A stretch of 6,788 nucleotides of DNA from an uncultured Saprospiraceae bacterium (lineage in GTDB: Bacteria > Bacteroidota > Bacteroidia > Chitinophagales > Saprospiraceae), in NCBI GenBank assembly GCA_938002705.1, contig CALLAG010000078.1:1-6788 (forward strand), written 5' to 3'. A program made the translations under genes and the position numbers. A model generated the notes under the pieces. The model had not been told where the DNA came from. It made no database searches and was given only the letters and a program-made list of their open reading frames with translations. Of this stretch, positions 1 to 5,931 are shown piece after piece. Each line of letters begins with the position of its first letter. Position 1 is the stretch's first letter.

Positions 1-1
1 A

Positions 2-700
2 ATAGATACTGAAGTAGATTACGAAGCAGGATGTGTATTTCTTGTGGATAAGCCATTAGGTTGGACATCATTTGATGTAGTCAATAAGATTCGGTTTGCT
101 TTAAGGAGTTTGTATCAGCGTAAGAAATTTAAAGTAGGCCATAATGGGACCTTGGATCCATTGGCGACAGGCATGTTGATGATATTCGTAGGTAAGTACA
201 CTAAGATCATCCCTCATGAGGAGAATCATGATAAGCGCTATGATGGTCAGATCAAGTTGGGAGCAACGACAGAGAGTCTGGATCGAGAATTTGATGAGAT
301 AGAAGAGCAACCATATGAACATATAGACACGGATGCCATAAGTGCAGCTATGGATACTTTCTTAGGAGATGTAATGCAAGAGATTCCCATATTCGCAGCT
401 AATAAGGTGAATGGTGTACCTATGTATAAGCTGGCGAGAAAGGGGAGAGCCTTTAAGCCGAGGTCTAAGATGGTTACATTTCATGATATAAAGCTGCTGG
501 GCTATGAAGCACCATACGTAGATTTTGACCTTACATGCGGTAAGGGGACATATGTTAGAGCTTTTGCACGTGATTTGGGTCAGAAGCTGGGAACATCTGC
601 TTACCTTTACAGCTTAAGAAGAACTCAGATATCCAATTTTTCACTGGACAATGCGTTAAGTGTAGAAGAAGTTTGTCAGAGTATAAATCAGAGACAGTGA
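2..700 (+). CDS. truB: tRNA pseudouridine-55 synthase TruB, 5'-truncated by window edge
   Basis: Converts U55 of the tRNA T-arm to pseudouridine in the cytoplasm. The reading frame is open from base 2, and the residues before the GTG at 44 (IDTEVDYEAGCVFL) continue the family N-terminus. The real start is therefore upstream of the window, and the GTG at 44 should not be used. 232 residues are visible, close to full length. Family motifs appear in order: DKPLGWTSFDVVNKIR, then GHNGTLDPLATGML with the catalytic Asp encoded at 155-157, then KRYDGQIKLGATTESLD, KVNGVPMYKLARKGR, and the C-terminal GKGTYVRAFARDLG and LYSLRRTQISNF. These cover the whole catalytic domain. No PUA domain follows, and the gene ends soon after the catalytic domain. 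Its TGA overlaps the gldA start (GTGA), which implies translational coupling. Identification is firm; only the first few residues are missing. Confidence 0.96.
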   Translation: MDTEVDYEAGCVFLVDKPLGWTSFDVVNKIRFALRSLYQRKKFKVGHNGTLDPLATGMLMIFVGKYTKIIPHEENHDKRYDGQIKLGATTESLDREFDEIEEQPYEHIDTDAISAAMDTFLGDVMQEIPIFAANKVNGVPMYKLARKGRAFKPRSKMVTFHDIKLLGYEAPYVDFDLTCGKGTYVRAFARDLGQKLGTSAYLYSLRRTQISNFSLDNALSVEEVCQSINQRQ

Positions 701-1605
701 GTATCAAAGTAGAAGGCTTAACTAAAGTATACAGTACACAGAAGGCGATAGATAATATCTCCTTTGAGGCAATGGAAGGTCAGATCACTGGTCTTGTAGG
801 TCCTAATGGTGCAGGAAAGAGTACAACAATGAAGATCCTTACTGCCAGCCTTACAGCTGATGGCGGAGAAGCATATGTGGGTGGGCTGAATGTCTCAGAT
901 GATGAGATGAAAGTCAAGTCGATGGTAGGTTATCTACCTGAGAGCAATCCACTATATCCTACAATGTATGTCAAAGAATTCTTGACATTTATAGCTAAGA
1001 TCCATAAACTTAAGAATGCATCTCAGCGTATAGACGAAGTCATAGAATCTGTAGGATTAACCAAAGAAAAGCACAAGAAAATATCCTCTCTCAGTAAAGG
1101 TTACCGTCAGAGAGTAGGTATCGCTCAAGCGATAATCCATGATCCTAAGGTCTTAATATTAGATGAACCGATATCTGGACTTGATCCTAATCAGATACAA
1201 GAGATCCGTCAGCTGATATTAAAACTCAAAAAGAATAAGACGATAATATTCTCTTCTCATATACTCCAAGAAGTAGAATCTATATGTGATAAAATAATCA
1301 TACTCAATGATGGCCATATCGTAGCGGACGACGAGCTGTCACATCTACAAAAAGATTATTCTCAAGCCATAGTAATAGAGATAGAATTATTGAAATCAAT
1401 GTCTAAGAATGTATTCCAAGATATAGACCCTACAATCAATTTTGTCAAATCCGAAGGCAATCACTATATCATAGAAGTAGGTTCTGGTGAGGATATCAGA
1501 GAAGCGATATTTGATAGGGTAGTAGCAGATAATAACAAGATATTATCGATGGCAATGCAAAAGAAAAATCTTGAAAATCTTTTTAAATCAGTGACTAAAG
1601 TATAG
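697..1605 (+). CDS. gldA: GldA, ATP-binding subunit of the gliding-associated ABC transporter
   Basis: Cytoplasmic ATPase expected to power the GldF/GldG membrane complex. With the start used here (302 aa), the ABC motifs are: Walker A GPNGAGKST at 35-43, a GYLPESNPLY Q-loop region at 78-87, signature LSKGYRQR at 132-139, Walker B VLILDEP at 152-158, D-loop SGLDP at 160-164 and the H-loop His at 188. All catalytic residues are present. The LSKGYRQR signature and DPNQ after the D-loop are typical of the GldA-type subgroup; the Ile-Ser after DEP, where Thr is usual, is a small deviation. The start is taken as GTG at 697 because it gives MSIKVEGLTKVY, matching where ABC domains begin, and forms a GTGA overlap with the truB stop. 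A TTG at 673 would add eight residues encoded inside truB. About 85 C-terminal residues follow the ATPase core. The general ABC call is certain; the GldA assignment rests on motifs plus gldF and gldG next door. Confidence 0.93.
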   Translation: MSIKVEGLTKVYSTQKAIDNISFEAMEGQITGLVGPNGAGKSTTMKILTASLTADGGEAYVGGLNVSDDEMKVKSMVGYLPESNPLYPTMYVKEFLTFIAKIHKLKNASQRIDEVIESVGLTKEKHKKISSLSKGYRQRVGIAQAIIHDPKVLILDEPISGLDPNQIQEIRQLILKLKKNKTIIFSSHILQEVESICDKIIILNDGHIVADDELSHLQKDYSQAIVIEIELLKSMSKNVFQDIDPTINFVKSEGNHYIIEVGSGEDIREAIFDRVVADNNKILSMAMQKKNLENLFKSVTKV

Positions 1606-1611
1606 CCTATT

Positions 1612-2343
1612 TTGAGAAGTATATTTATAAAAGAATTGAATACATTTTTCTCGTCTCTGACGGGTTATATATCTATTGTCATATTCTTATTGCTGACTGG
1701 CCTGTTCTTGTGGGTCTTTAGTGATACGAGCATTATCAATTATAACTATGCAAGTCTGGGGCAGTTATTTACTATCGCTCCATTAGTATTTATGTTTCTT
1801 ATTCCGGCTATTACGATGAGCTCTTTTTCGGATGAGAAACAGCGAGGAACACTGGAGTTATTAGTTACCAAACCACTGACAGATTGGGATATAGTAGCAG
1901 GGAAATATCTTGCGGCATTGGCGTTGGCTATCATAGCTCTGATCCCTACGCTTATATATTATTGGAGTATTGTACAGTTAGGTTCTCCTAAGGGCAACAT
2001 TGATACTGGAGCAGTGATCGGCTCTTATATTGGGCTGATATTTCTCGCAGGAATATTTACATCTGCAGGTATATTCTTATCGAGTATTACATCTAATCAG
2101 ATAGTGGCATTTATATTGACAGCATTCGTTTGTTTTATACTTTTCTGGGCATTTGATTTCTTAAGTCAGACACCTTTGTTTTTTGGTAAGATGGATAATT
2201 TTGTCAAAGGATTAGGTATAGAATTTCATTATGATAATATCAGTAAAGGCAGAATAGACACGAGAGATATTTTCTATTTTGTATCTATGATCGGTATGTT
2301 TCTGTGGTTGACTATTGTTTCACTTGATAAAAGAAAATGGTAG
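1612..2343 (+). CDS. gldF: GldF, permease subunit of the gliding-associated ABC transporter
   Basis: Integral inner-membrane protein of the ABC-2 permease type, 243 aa, the usual size for GldF. Six hydrophobic segments lie near residues 18-36, 52-71, 99-121, 134-156, 164-184 and 219-238. The stretch MSSFSDEKQRGTLELLVTKP (69-88), between the second and third helices, is the hallmark of this permease group and probably contacts the ATPase. The N-terminus (IFIKELNTFFSSLTGY) is an amphipathic lead-in typical of these permeases. The start is TTG at 1612. The frame is closed by the gldA stop at 1603-1605, leaving only CCT and ATT upstream, so no ATG or GTG start is possible without losing the conserved N-terminus. 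No Shine-Dalgarno is visible. It lies six bases after gldA and one base before gldG, so all three are surely co-transcribed. Confidence 0.93.
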   Translation: MRSIFIKELNTFFSSLTGYISIVIFLLLTGLFLWVFSDTSIINYNYASLGQLFTIAPLVFMFLIPAITMSSFSDEKQRGTLELLVTKPLTDWDIVAGKYLAALALAIIALIPTLIYYWSIVQLGSPKGNIDTGAVIGSYIGLIFLAGIFTSAGIFLSSITSNQIVAFILTAFVCFILFWAFDFLSQTPLFFGKMDNFVKGLGIEFHYDNISKGRIDTRDIFYFVSMIGMFLWLTIVSLDKRKW

Positions 2344-2344
2344 T

Positions 2345-4051
2345 ATGAAATCTAAGAAACGATCTTCTAAAATTATATTACAGACCTTCATCATAGCAGG
2401 GATTATAATCTTTATTAATCTTCTCTCTTTTAATTTCTATACTTACTTAGATCTTACAGAAGATAGGCGGTTTACATTAGAGGAATCTACAGGAAAACTT
2501 CTGGACAATGTAGATGACGTTATGACTATAGATGTATTGCTACAAGGGGATATGACTTCTGGCCTCACGCAGCTTAGACAAAGGACACTCGAGATACTCA
2601 AGGAATTTAAATCTGTTAATCCACTCATAGAGTATAAGTCTATAGATCTCAATGATGGTACACCAGAAGATATCAATAGAATAAGAAAAAATCTAAGCAA
2701 TGACGGCATCATACCTGTCAACTTAATGATCGTAGAAAACGATCAGAAAGTTGAGAAATTAATTTACCCATATGCCATCATCAAGAAGGGGACGATTAAG
2801 ATACCTGTCAACTTATTAGAGCCACAGGCACGTGGAGAGTCAGAAGCAGAATCTATCAATAAATCCATGACACAACTCGAATATAAGTTGGTCAGTGGTA
2901 TAGAGAAAGTATCTCGTAATCGGACACCTGTTGTAGCATTTACACAAGGTAACGGAGAGCTTGTAGAAAGTCAGACAGCGAAGTTAGCCACAGAGCTTAA
3001 GCGTACGATGGAAGTGGAATATTTTAATCTCGATAGTCTGTATAAAATCAATAGTGCTGTGGACATCGTCATCGTAGCAGGTCCTACAAGAAGTATATCA
3101 GTCAAGAACCAATTTAAGTTGGATCAGTACATCATGAATGGTGGTAAGATCATATGGCTTATAGATCAGTTCGCTGTTAATCTTGATAGTATTAATCGTA
3201 ACAAAATCTATGTGCCTCGTAAGTTAGAGACGGGGTTAGAGTCTATGCTATTTAAGTATGGAATTAGAGTCAATAATGATTTGATACTTGACTTAGAAAA
3301 TACACAGATACCACAAGTCATAGGCAGTCAGGGAGGAAAAGAACAGACGCAGTTATTTCCGTGGGTATATCATCCATTACTACAGGGAAATCAAGAATCC
3401 GCTGTTGTTAAGAATATAGATAGGGTCAGTTCTACATTTCCAAGTTCTATAGAGATACTTGATAATAATAAGTCAGGGATAGAGTATATGCCATTATTGA
3501 CAAGTTCTAAGTATGCTCGTAGGCAGATCTATCCTATGCGACTGAGTTTTGAGGTATTAAGAGTGGAGCAGAAGACAGAGGCCTACAATAAGCCTTTCTT
3601 ACCAGCAGCAGTGATGCTCAGTGGAGAATTCGAGTCCTTCTTTAAGAATAAGGTCACTGAGGAGATGAGTCAGACCTTAGATAAGATTGACGCCTCATTT
3701 AAGGAGAGGAGTCCACGGACCTCTCAGGTTGTCATTACGGACTCTGATATCATCAAGAACCTCTATGATCCTTCTAACAATAGAATAAGTCCTATAGGGT
3801 ATAATAAGTGGAGTAACGTCGATTATAAAGGAAATCAACAGTTCATAGTTAATGTCATAGAGAATCTCATAGATGATTATGGACTAATGGCTTCCAGATC
3901 TAAGTCTATGAAGTTGCGTTTATTAGATCAAGTAGAAGTAACCGAGCATAAGTTAAAGTGGCAGATTATTAATGTGGTTTTGCCGGTGCTTTTGGTTGTG
4001 GTATTCGGAATTTTGTTTAGTCTATGGAGGCGCAAGCGTTATGCTAATTAG
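2345..4051 (+). CDS. gldG: GldG, auxiliary membrane protein of the gliding-associated ABC transporter
   Basis: 568-aa partner of GldA and GldF, annotated in the family as a putative substrate-binding or auxiliary component (ABC_transp_aux type). One transmembrane helix is near residues 10-31, just before the conserved LDLTEDRRFTL (35-45). A large, probably periplasmic region follows, with PLLTSSKYAR at 383-392, a motif shared by this family. A second helix at about 541-560 is followed by the basic tail WRRKRYAN, giving both ends in the cytoplasm. The start is ATG at 2345, one base after the gldF stop. A TTG at 2315 would add ten hydrophilic residues that lie inside gldF and is unlikely. The 3' end overlaps the convergent SRPBCC gene by eight bases. 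Its biochemical role is not known; in Flavobacterium johnsoniae the GldAFG proteins are linked to gliding. Confidence 0.92.
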   Translation: MKSKKRSSKIILQTFIIAGIIIFINLLSFNFYTYLDLTEDRRFTLEESTGKLLDNVDDVMTIDVLLQGDMTSGLTQLRQRTLEILKEFKSVNPLIEYKSIDLNDGTPEDINRIRKNLSNDGIIPVNLMIVENDQKVEKLIYPYAIIKKGTIKIPVNLLEPQARGESEAESINKSMTQLEYKLVSGIEKVSRNRTPVVAFTQGNGELVESQTAKLATELKRTMEVEYFNLDSLYKINSAVDIVIVAGPTRSISVKNQFKLDQYIMNGGKIIWLIDQFAVNLDSINRNKIYVPRKLETGLESMLFKYGIRVNNDLILDLENTQIPQVIGSQGGKEQTQLFPWVYHPLLQGNQESAVVKNIDRVSSTFPSSIEILDNNKSGIEYMPLLTSSKYARRQIYPMRLSFEVLRVEQKTEAYNKPFLPAAVMLSGEFESFFKNKVTEEMSQTLDKIDASFKERSPRTSQVVITDSDIIKNLYDPSNNRISPIGYNKWSNVDYKGNQQFIVNVIENLIDDYGLMASRSKSMKLRLLDQVEVTEHKLKWQIINVVLPVLLVVVFGILFSLWRRKRYAN

Positions 4052-4052
4052 C
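4043..4052. repeat. 10-bp palindrome holding both convergent stop codons
   Basis: GCTAATTAGC is a perfect palindrome. It contains the TAG of gldG (4049-4051) and, on the other strand, the TAG of the SRPBCC gene (4046-4044). The arms are too short and AT-rich for an intrinsic terminator, and no T-tract-flanked GC stem is visible nearby on either strand. Confidence 0.7.
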
Positions 4053-4493
4053 TTTCTCTAAGTATTTCTTGAGGCTTACTAAGGCTTCTGGCCATCCATC
4101 AGCGACTGCTTGGTAGTACCAGTCCCATAATTCGCAACCTTCTTTAATGAATCCATTCTGTATTACCGTCAGCGTTGCATAGTTATCAGACTCTTCTACG
4201 TCGAAGTTAATGGTGAATGGACCGAGGATAGGTTTCTCAGAATTTATATAGAGCATATCTTCAAGATGAAGATGAGATCTATGGTTATAAAGCTTTATCC
4301 TTCCGGTACTTATGAATTTTATTCCATCAATGGATTTGAGCCAAGTAAGGCAATAGAGACCACCATCCTTTGGCTCTATGAAGCAAGAATCGACGCCCCA
4401 CCAGGCTTTTAGATGTTCTAATTTGAGTAAAGCTTCAAGTATAACTTTAGCTTTGGCTTGGATTCTTATCTGTGAAGTGACTCTTTTTTTCAT
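4044..4493 (-). CDS. SRPBCC-domain protein, AHSA1/START-like
   Basis: 149-aa soluble protein with no signal peptide, so probably cytosolic. It matches the AHSA1-like branch of the SRPBCC (Bet v 1-like) hydrophobic-pocket fold: the N-terminal beta strand RVTSQIRIQAKAKVILEAL, then LKAWWGVDSCFIEPKDGG (28-45) and a following TW strand. The C-terminal helix holds ELWDWYYQAVADGWPEAL and LKKYLE, where the GWPxxLxxLKxYLE pattern is characteristic. Family members bind small hydrophobic ligands or act as co-chaperones; the ligand here cannot be told. ATG at 4493 directly follows the TAG of the cytochrome gene with no spacer and in the same frame. It is the last gene of the minus operon and ends inside gldG. 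It is the only member without an export signal, so its link to the respiratory genes is uncertain. Confidence 0.82.
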   Translation of the reverse strand: MKKRVTSQIRIQAKAKVILEALLKLEHLKAWWGVDSCFIEPKDGGLYCLTWLKSIDGIKFISTGRIKLYNHRSHLHLEDMLYINSEKPILGPFTINFDVEESDNYATLTVIQNGFIKEGCELWDWYYQAVADGWPEALVSLKKYLEKAN

Positions 4494-4865
4494 CTACTGT
4501 ACACATTCTGGGATCTGCTTTCTTGTATCAGCGATACTTACCTCCCCCTCAAGATCATTCATCTCAGATCGTACATAGTTGATAATGTTATTGATTTCTA
4601 TGTCAGATAGACCTTTTATAGCAACCATTTCCAGTATACTATTTTCAGATTTCTTACCATTAATGATATAGCAAGATATGAGGCTATAGTTATAGTCTGG
4701 ACCAAGCTGGGAGAGAGCAGGGTAGAGGTCTCCGACCCCCGAGCCATCAGGCATATGGCACTGAGCACAGTTAGATTCGTACAAGACTTTGCCTTGCTTA
4801 TAGGTGTTGTGATTACAAGCTAAAAATAGAAAAAATGATATGATAAGTATGCTACTGCGTCTCAT
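4494..4865 (-). CDS. Small monohaem cytochrome c, predicted lipoprotein
   Basis: 123 aa. The N-terminus MRRSSILIISFFLFLAC is a lipoprotein signal peptide with the lipidated Cys at 17, so the protein should be anchored facing the periplasm. One haem c site, CAQCH, is at 33-37. The likely axial ligand is Met80, placed six residues before the LSD of LSDIEINNIINYVR, the final helix of class I cytochromes c. Two further cysteines, Cys65 and Cys121 (three residues from the end), could form a disulfide; the pattern recalls other small Bacteroidota cytochromes, from memory. The start ATG lies within the 3' end of the SCO gene (14-base overlap), which points to translational coupling. Probable role: electron transfer to a terminal oxidase, or reduction during copper-site assembly with the neighbouring SCO protein. 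The cytochrome call is firm; its partner is inferred. Confidence 0.92.
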   Translation of the reverse strand: MRRSSILIISFFLFLACNHNTYKQGKVLYESNCAQCHMPDGSGVGDLYPALSQLGPDYNYSLISCYIINGKKSENSILEMVAIKGLSDIEINNIINYVRSEMNDLEGEVSIADTRKQIPECVQ

Positions 4866-5481
4866 ACTCCTTAAGTAATCGGTCTATGTCTGATAATAAT
4901 TCTGTGATATCATCGGGATCAGTTCCTTGGGCCGAAGCTCTCACGTTCCTATTCGTATCTACAAGGACGACGAGGCCTGAATGATCTATCCCACCGGGTG
5001 CATCTTCGTCCTCATAAGCACTGATAAAGTAATTAGCTGACATATCTATAAGCGAATCTTTGTCGCCAGTAAGAAAAATCCATTTATCAGTCGATACATT
5101 CAGTTTCTCTGCATATTTCTTGAGTTTCTCTGCCGTATCTCTCTTAGGATCTAAAGTATGGCTGACAAGCTTAAATTTTGGGTTGTCTTTATACTTATCA
5201 TAGATACGTAGCATCTGCTTTTTTACGACGGGGCATATAGAAGGACATGTTGTGAAGAAAAAGTCTGTGACGTAGATATACTTATCCATGTCCTTGCTGG
5301 TCACGGCATTACTATCTTGATCAAAAAACTTGAACTCAGGAATCTGATAATGTATAGAATCACCGTTGACGACTGTTTTCTCACCATAATATGGCAATGG
5401 ACCTACCTTTTCATCTTGCTTACAAGAAGTTATAATAGTGATGACACATACTATAATAATGGTATAGATATTACTTTTCAT
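4852..5481 (-). CDS. SCO1/SenC family copper-binding thioredoxin-fold lipoprotein
   Basis: 209 aa. The signal peptide ends in IITSC with the lipidated Cys at 20. The thioredoxin-like domain contains TDFFFTTCPSICPVVKKQM (72-90), giving the CxxxC copper/redox pair Cys79 and Cys83, then LVSHTLDPKRDT (105-116), where the family has its S-x-DP-x-R-DT motif. GGIDHSG (163-169) supplies the third copper ligand, His167. All three ligands are present, so the protein should be active. The family delivers copper to, or reduces, the CuA site of cytochrome c oxidase subunit II. It overlaps the upstream lipoprotein by 11 bases and the downstream cytochrome c by 14. No oxidase structural gene lies in the window. 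Confidence 0.95.
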   Translation of the reverse strand: MKSNIYTIIIVCVITIITSCKQDEKVGPLPYYGEKTVVNGDSIHYQIPEFKFFDQDSNAVTSKDMDKYIYVTDFFFTTCPSICPVVKKQMLRIYDKYKDNPKFKLVSHTLDPKRDTAEKLKKYAEKLNVSTDKWIFLTGDKDSLIDMSANYFISAYEDEDAPGGIDHSGLVVLVDTNRNVRASAQGTDPDDITELLSDIDRLLKEYETQ

Positions 5482-5866
5482 TGAGGTAATCTTTGGCGGT
5501 GTTTATAGCAGTATACATCTCATCACTTACACGTTGGATCCTGATTTTTTCACCATTGAGATATTTTAACTTGCTTTCTTTGGTTGAGTCTTTATAGGTC
5601 TTATATACTTGAAAATCCGACATCCAAGTCATCATGGCATCATCAGCATCTTCTAGCTGTTTCATAATATTTAATGATTGAGTCCCTTTGTTTTCTTGCT
5701 TTCTTATCTTTCTTCTCAACTTGCTGATATCTGATATTTTAGGCATGACTTCATCATGGATTTCAATGACTTTATCGTAGAGAATTTTTACTTCTTCGTC
5801 GTCATGCTTGGGACCACAATTAGTAAGTAATAGGAGCATTGCAAATAAGTAGAATAAATATTTCAT
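5471..5866 (-). CDS. Small helical lipoprotein of unknown function
   Basis: 131 aa, first gene of the minus operon. The N-terminus MKYLFYLFAMLLLLTNCG is a clear lipoprotein signal with the lipidated Cys at 17. The mature part is charged and predicted mostly helical, possibly coiled-coil: an acidic start (DDEE at 22-25), then IHDEVMPKISDISKLRRKI (36-54), DDAMMTWMSDF (75-85) and a final helix with RVSDEMYTAINTAKDYL. It resembles small Bacteroidota lipoproteins that databases often carry under the uninformative name 'viral A-type inclusion protein'; that is recognition from memory, not a search. The spaced His37, Met41, Met78, Met79, Met82 and Met117 could bind a metal, but this is speculation based on the SCO neighbour. 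ATG at 5866 is the only start giving an intact signal peptide. Function unknown. Confidence 0.85.
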   Translation of the reverse strand: MKYLFYLFAMLLLLTNCGPKHDDEEVKILYDKVIEIHDEVMPKISDISKLRRKIRKQENKGTQSLNIMKQLEDADDAMMTWMSDFQVYKTYKDSTKESKLKYLNGEKIRIQRVSDEMYTAINTAKDYLNEK

Positions 5867-5895
5867 ATGTTTAAAACCATAATCATTTAAAGATG

Positions 5896-5926
5896 TTTCA
5901 AAATTAGCTTTAATTCATTAATCTTG
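5896..5926 (+). promoter_or_regulatory. Possible promoter for the cryptochrome gene
   Basis: TTTC at 5896-5899 and TAATCTTG at 5919-5926, spaced 19 bp apart, each differ by one base from the Bacteroidota -33 TTTG and -7 TAnnTTTG elements. The -7-like element ends five bases before the ATG, so the transcript would be nearly or fully leaderless. One-mismatch matches are common in AT-rich DNA, so this is tentative. Confidence 0.3.
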
Positions 5927-5927
5927 A
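5898..5927. repeat. Imperfect inverted repeat in the divergent promoter region
   Basis: The arms TCAAAATTA (5898-5906) and TAATCTTGA (5919-5927) are inverted copies matching at 8 of 9 positions, separated by 12 bp, with arm centres 21 bp (about two helical turns) apart. The arms coincide with the two opposed -7-like elements, so the symmetry may simply reflect divergent promoters, or may be an operator for a dimeric regulator controlling both directions. Confidence 0.5.
5899..5906 (-). promoter_or_regulatory. Probable -7 promoter element for the lipoprotein-SCO-cytochrome operon
   Basis: Read on the minus strand this is TAATTTTG, a perfect match to the Bacteroidota -7 consensus TAnnTTTG. It would place the transcript start a few bases downstream, leaving a leader of roughly 25 bases before the ATG at 5866. 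No TTTG-like -33 element is found at the expected 19-21 bp spacing, so the promoter is only partly supported. Confidence 0.4.
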
Positions 5928-5931
5928 GTAT

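Noticed and set aside
101..322. Minus-strand open frame opposite truB.
   Set aside because: It lies wholly within truB, lacks any recognisable motif, and the truB frame shows strong family conservation.
1746..2721. Minus-strand open frames opposite gldF (1746-1934) and gldG (2443-2721).
   Set aside because: Shadows of well-supported genes; no start signals, no domain, and low-complexity composition.
2711..2815. 15-base direct repeat ATACCTGTCAACTTA at 2711-2725 and 2801-2815, exactly 90 bp apart in gldG.
   Set aside because: Both copies are in frame and encode IPVNL within a normal part of the protein; nothing else in the flanks is repeated, so codon bias and chance suffice.
4020..4110. Possible bidirectional terminator at the convergent junction.
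   Set aside because: The only hairpin potential is the 10-bp AT-rich palindrome; there is no GC-rich stem with a following T-run on either strand.
4484..4490. Run of seven T (A on the coding strand) directly after the SRPBCC start codon, a possible slippage site.
   Set aside because: Seven is short for a phase-variable tract, and Lys-Lys after Met is common; there is no sign of frame disruption.
4378..4578. Plus-strand open frame spanning the SRPBCC/cytochrome junction.
   Set aside because: It is antisense to two recognised genes, begins within one and ends in the other, and has no recognisable features.
4866..4872. AAGGAG on the minus strand just before the cytochrome c ATG, resembling a Shine-Dalgarno.
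   Set aside because: It is only one base from the start codon, too close to act, and is explained by the Lys-Glu codons at the end of the SCO gene.
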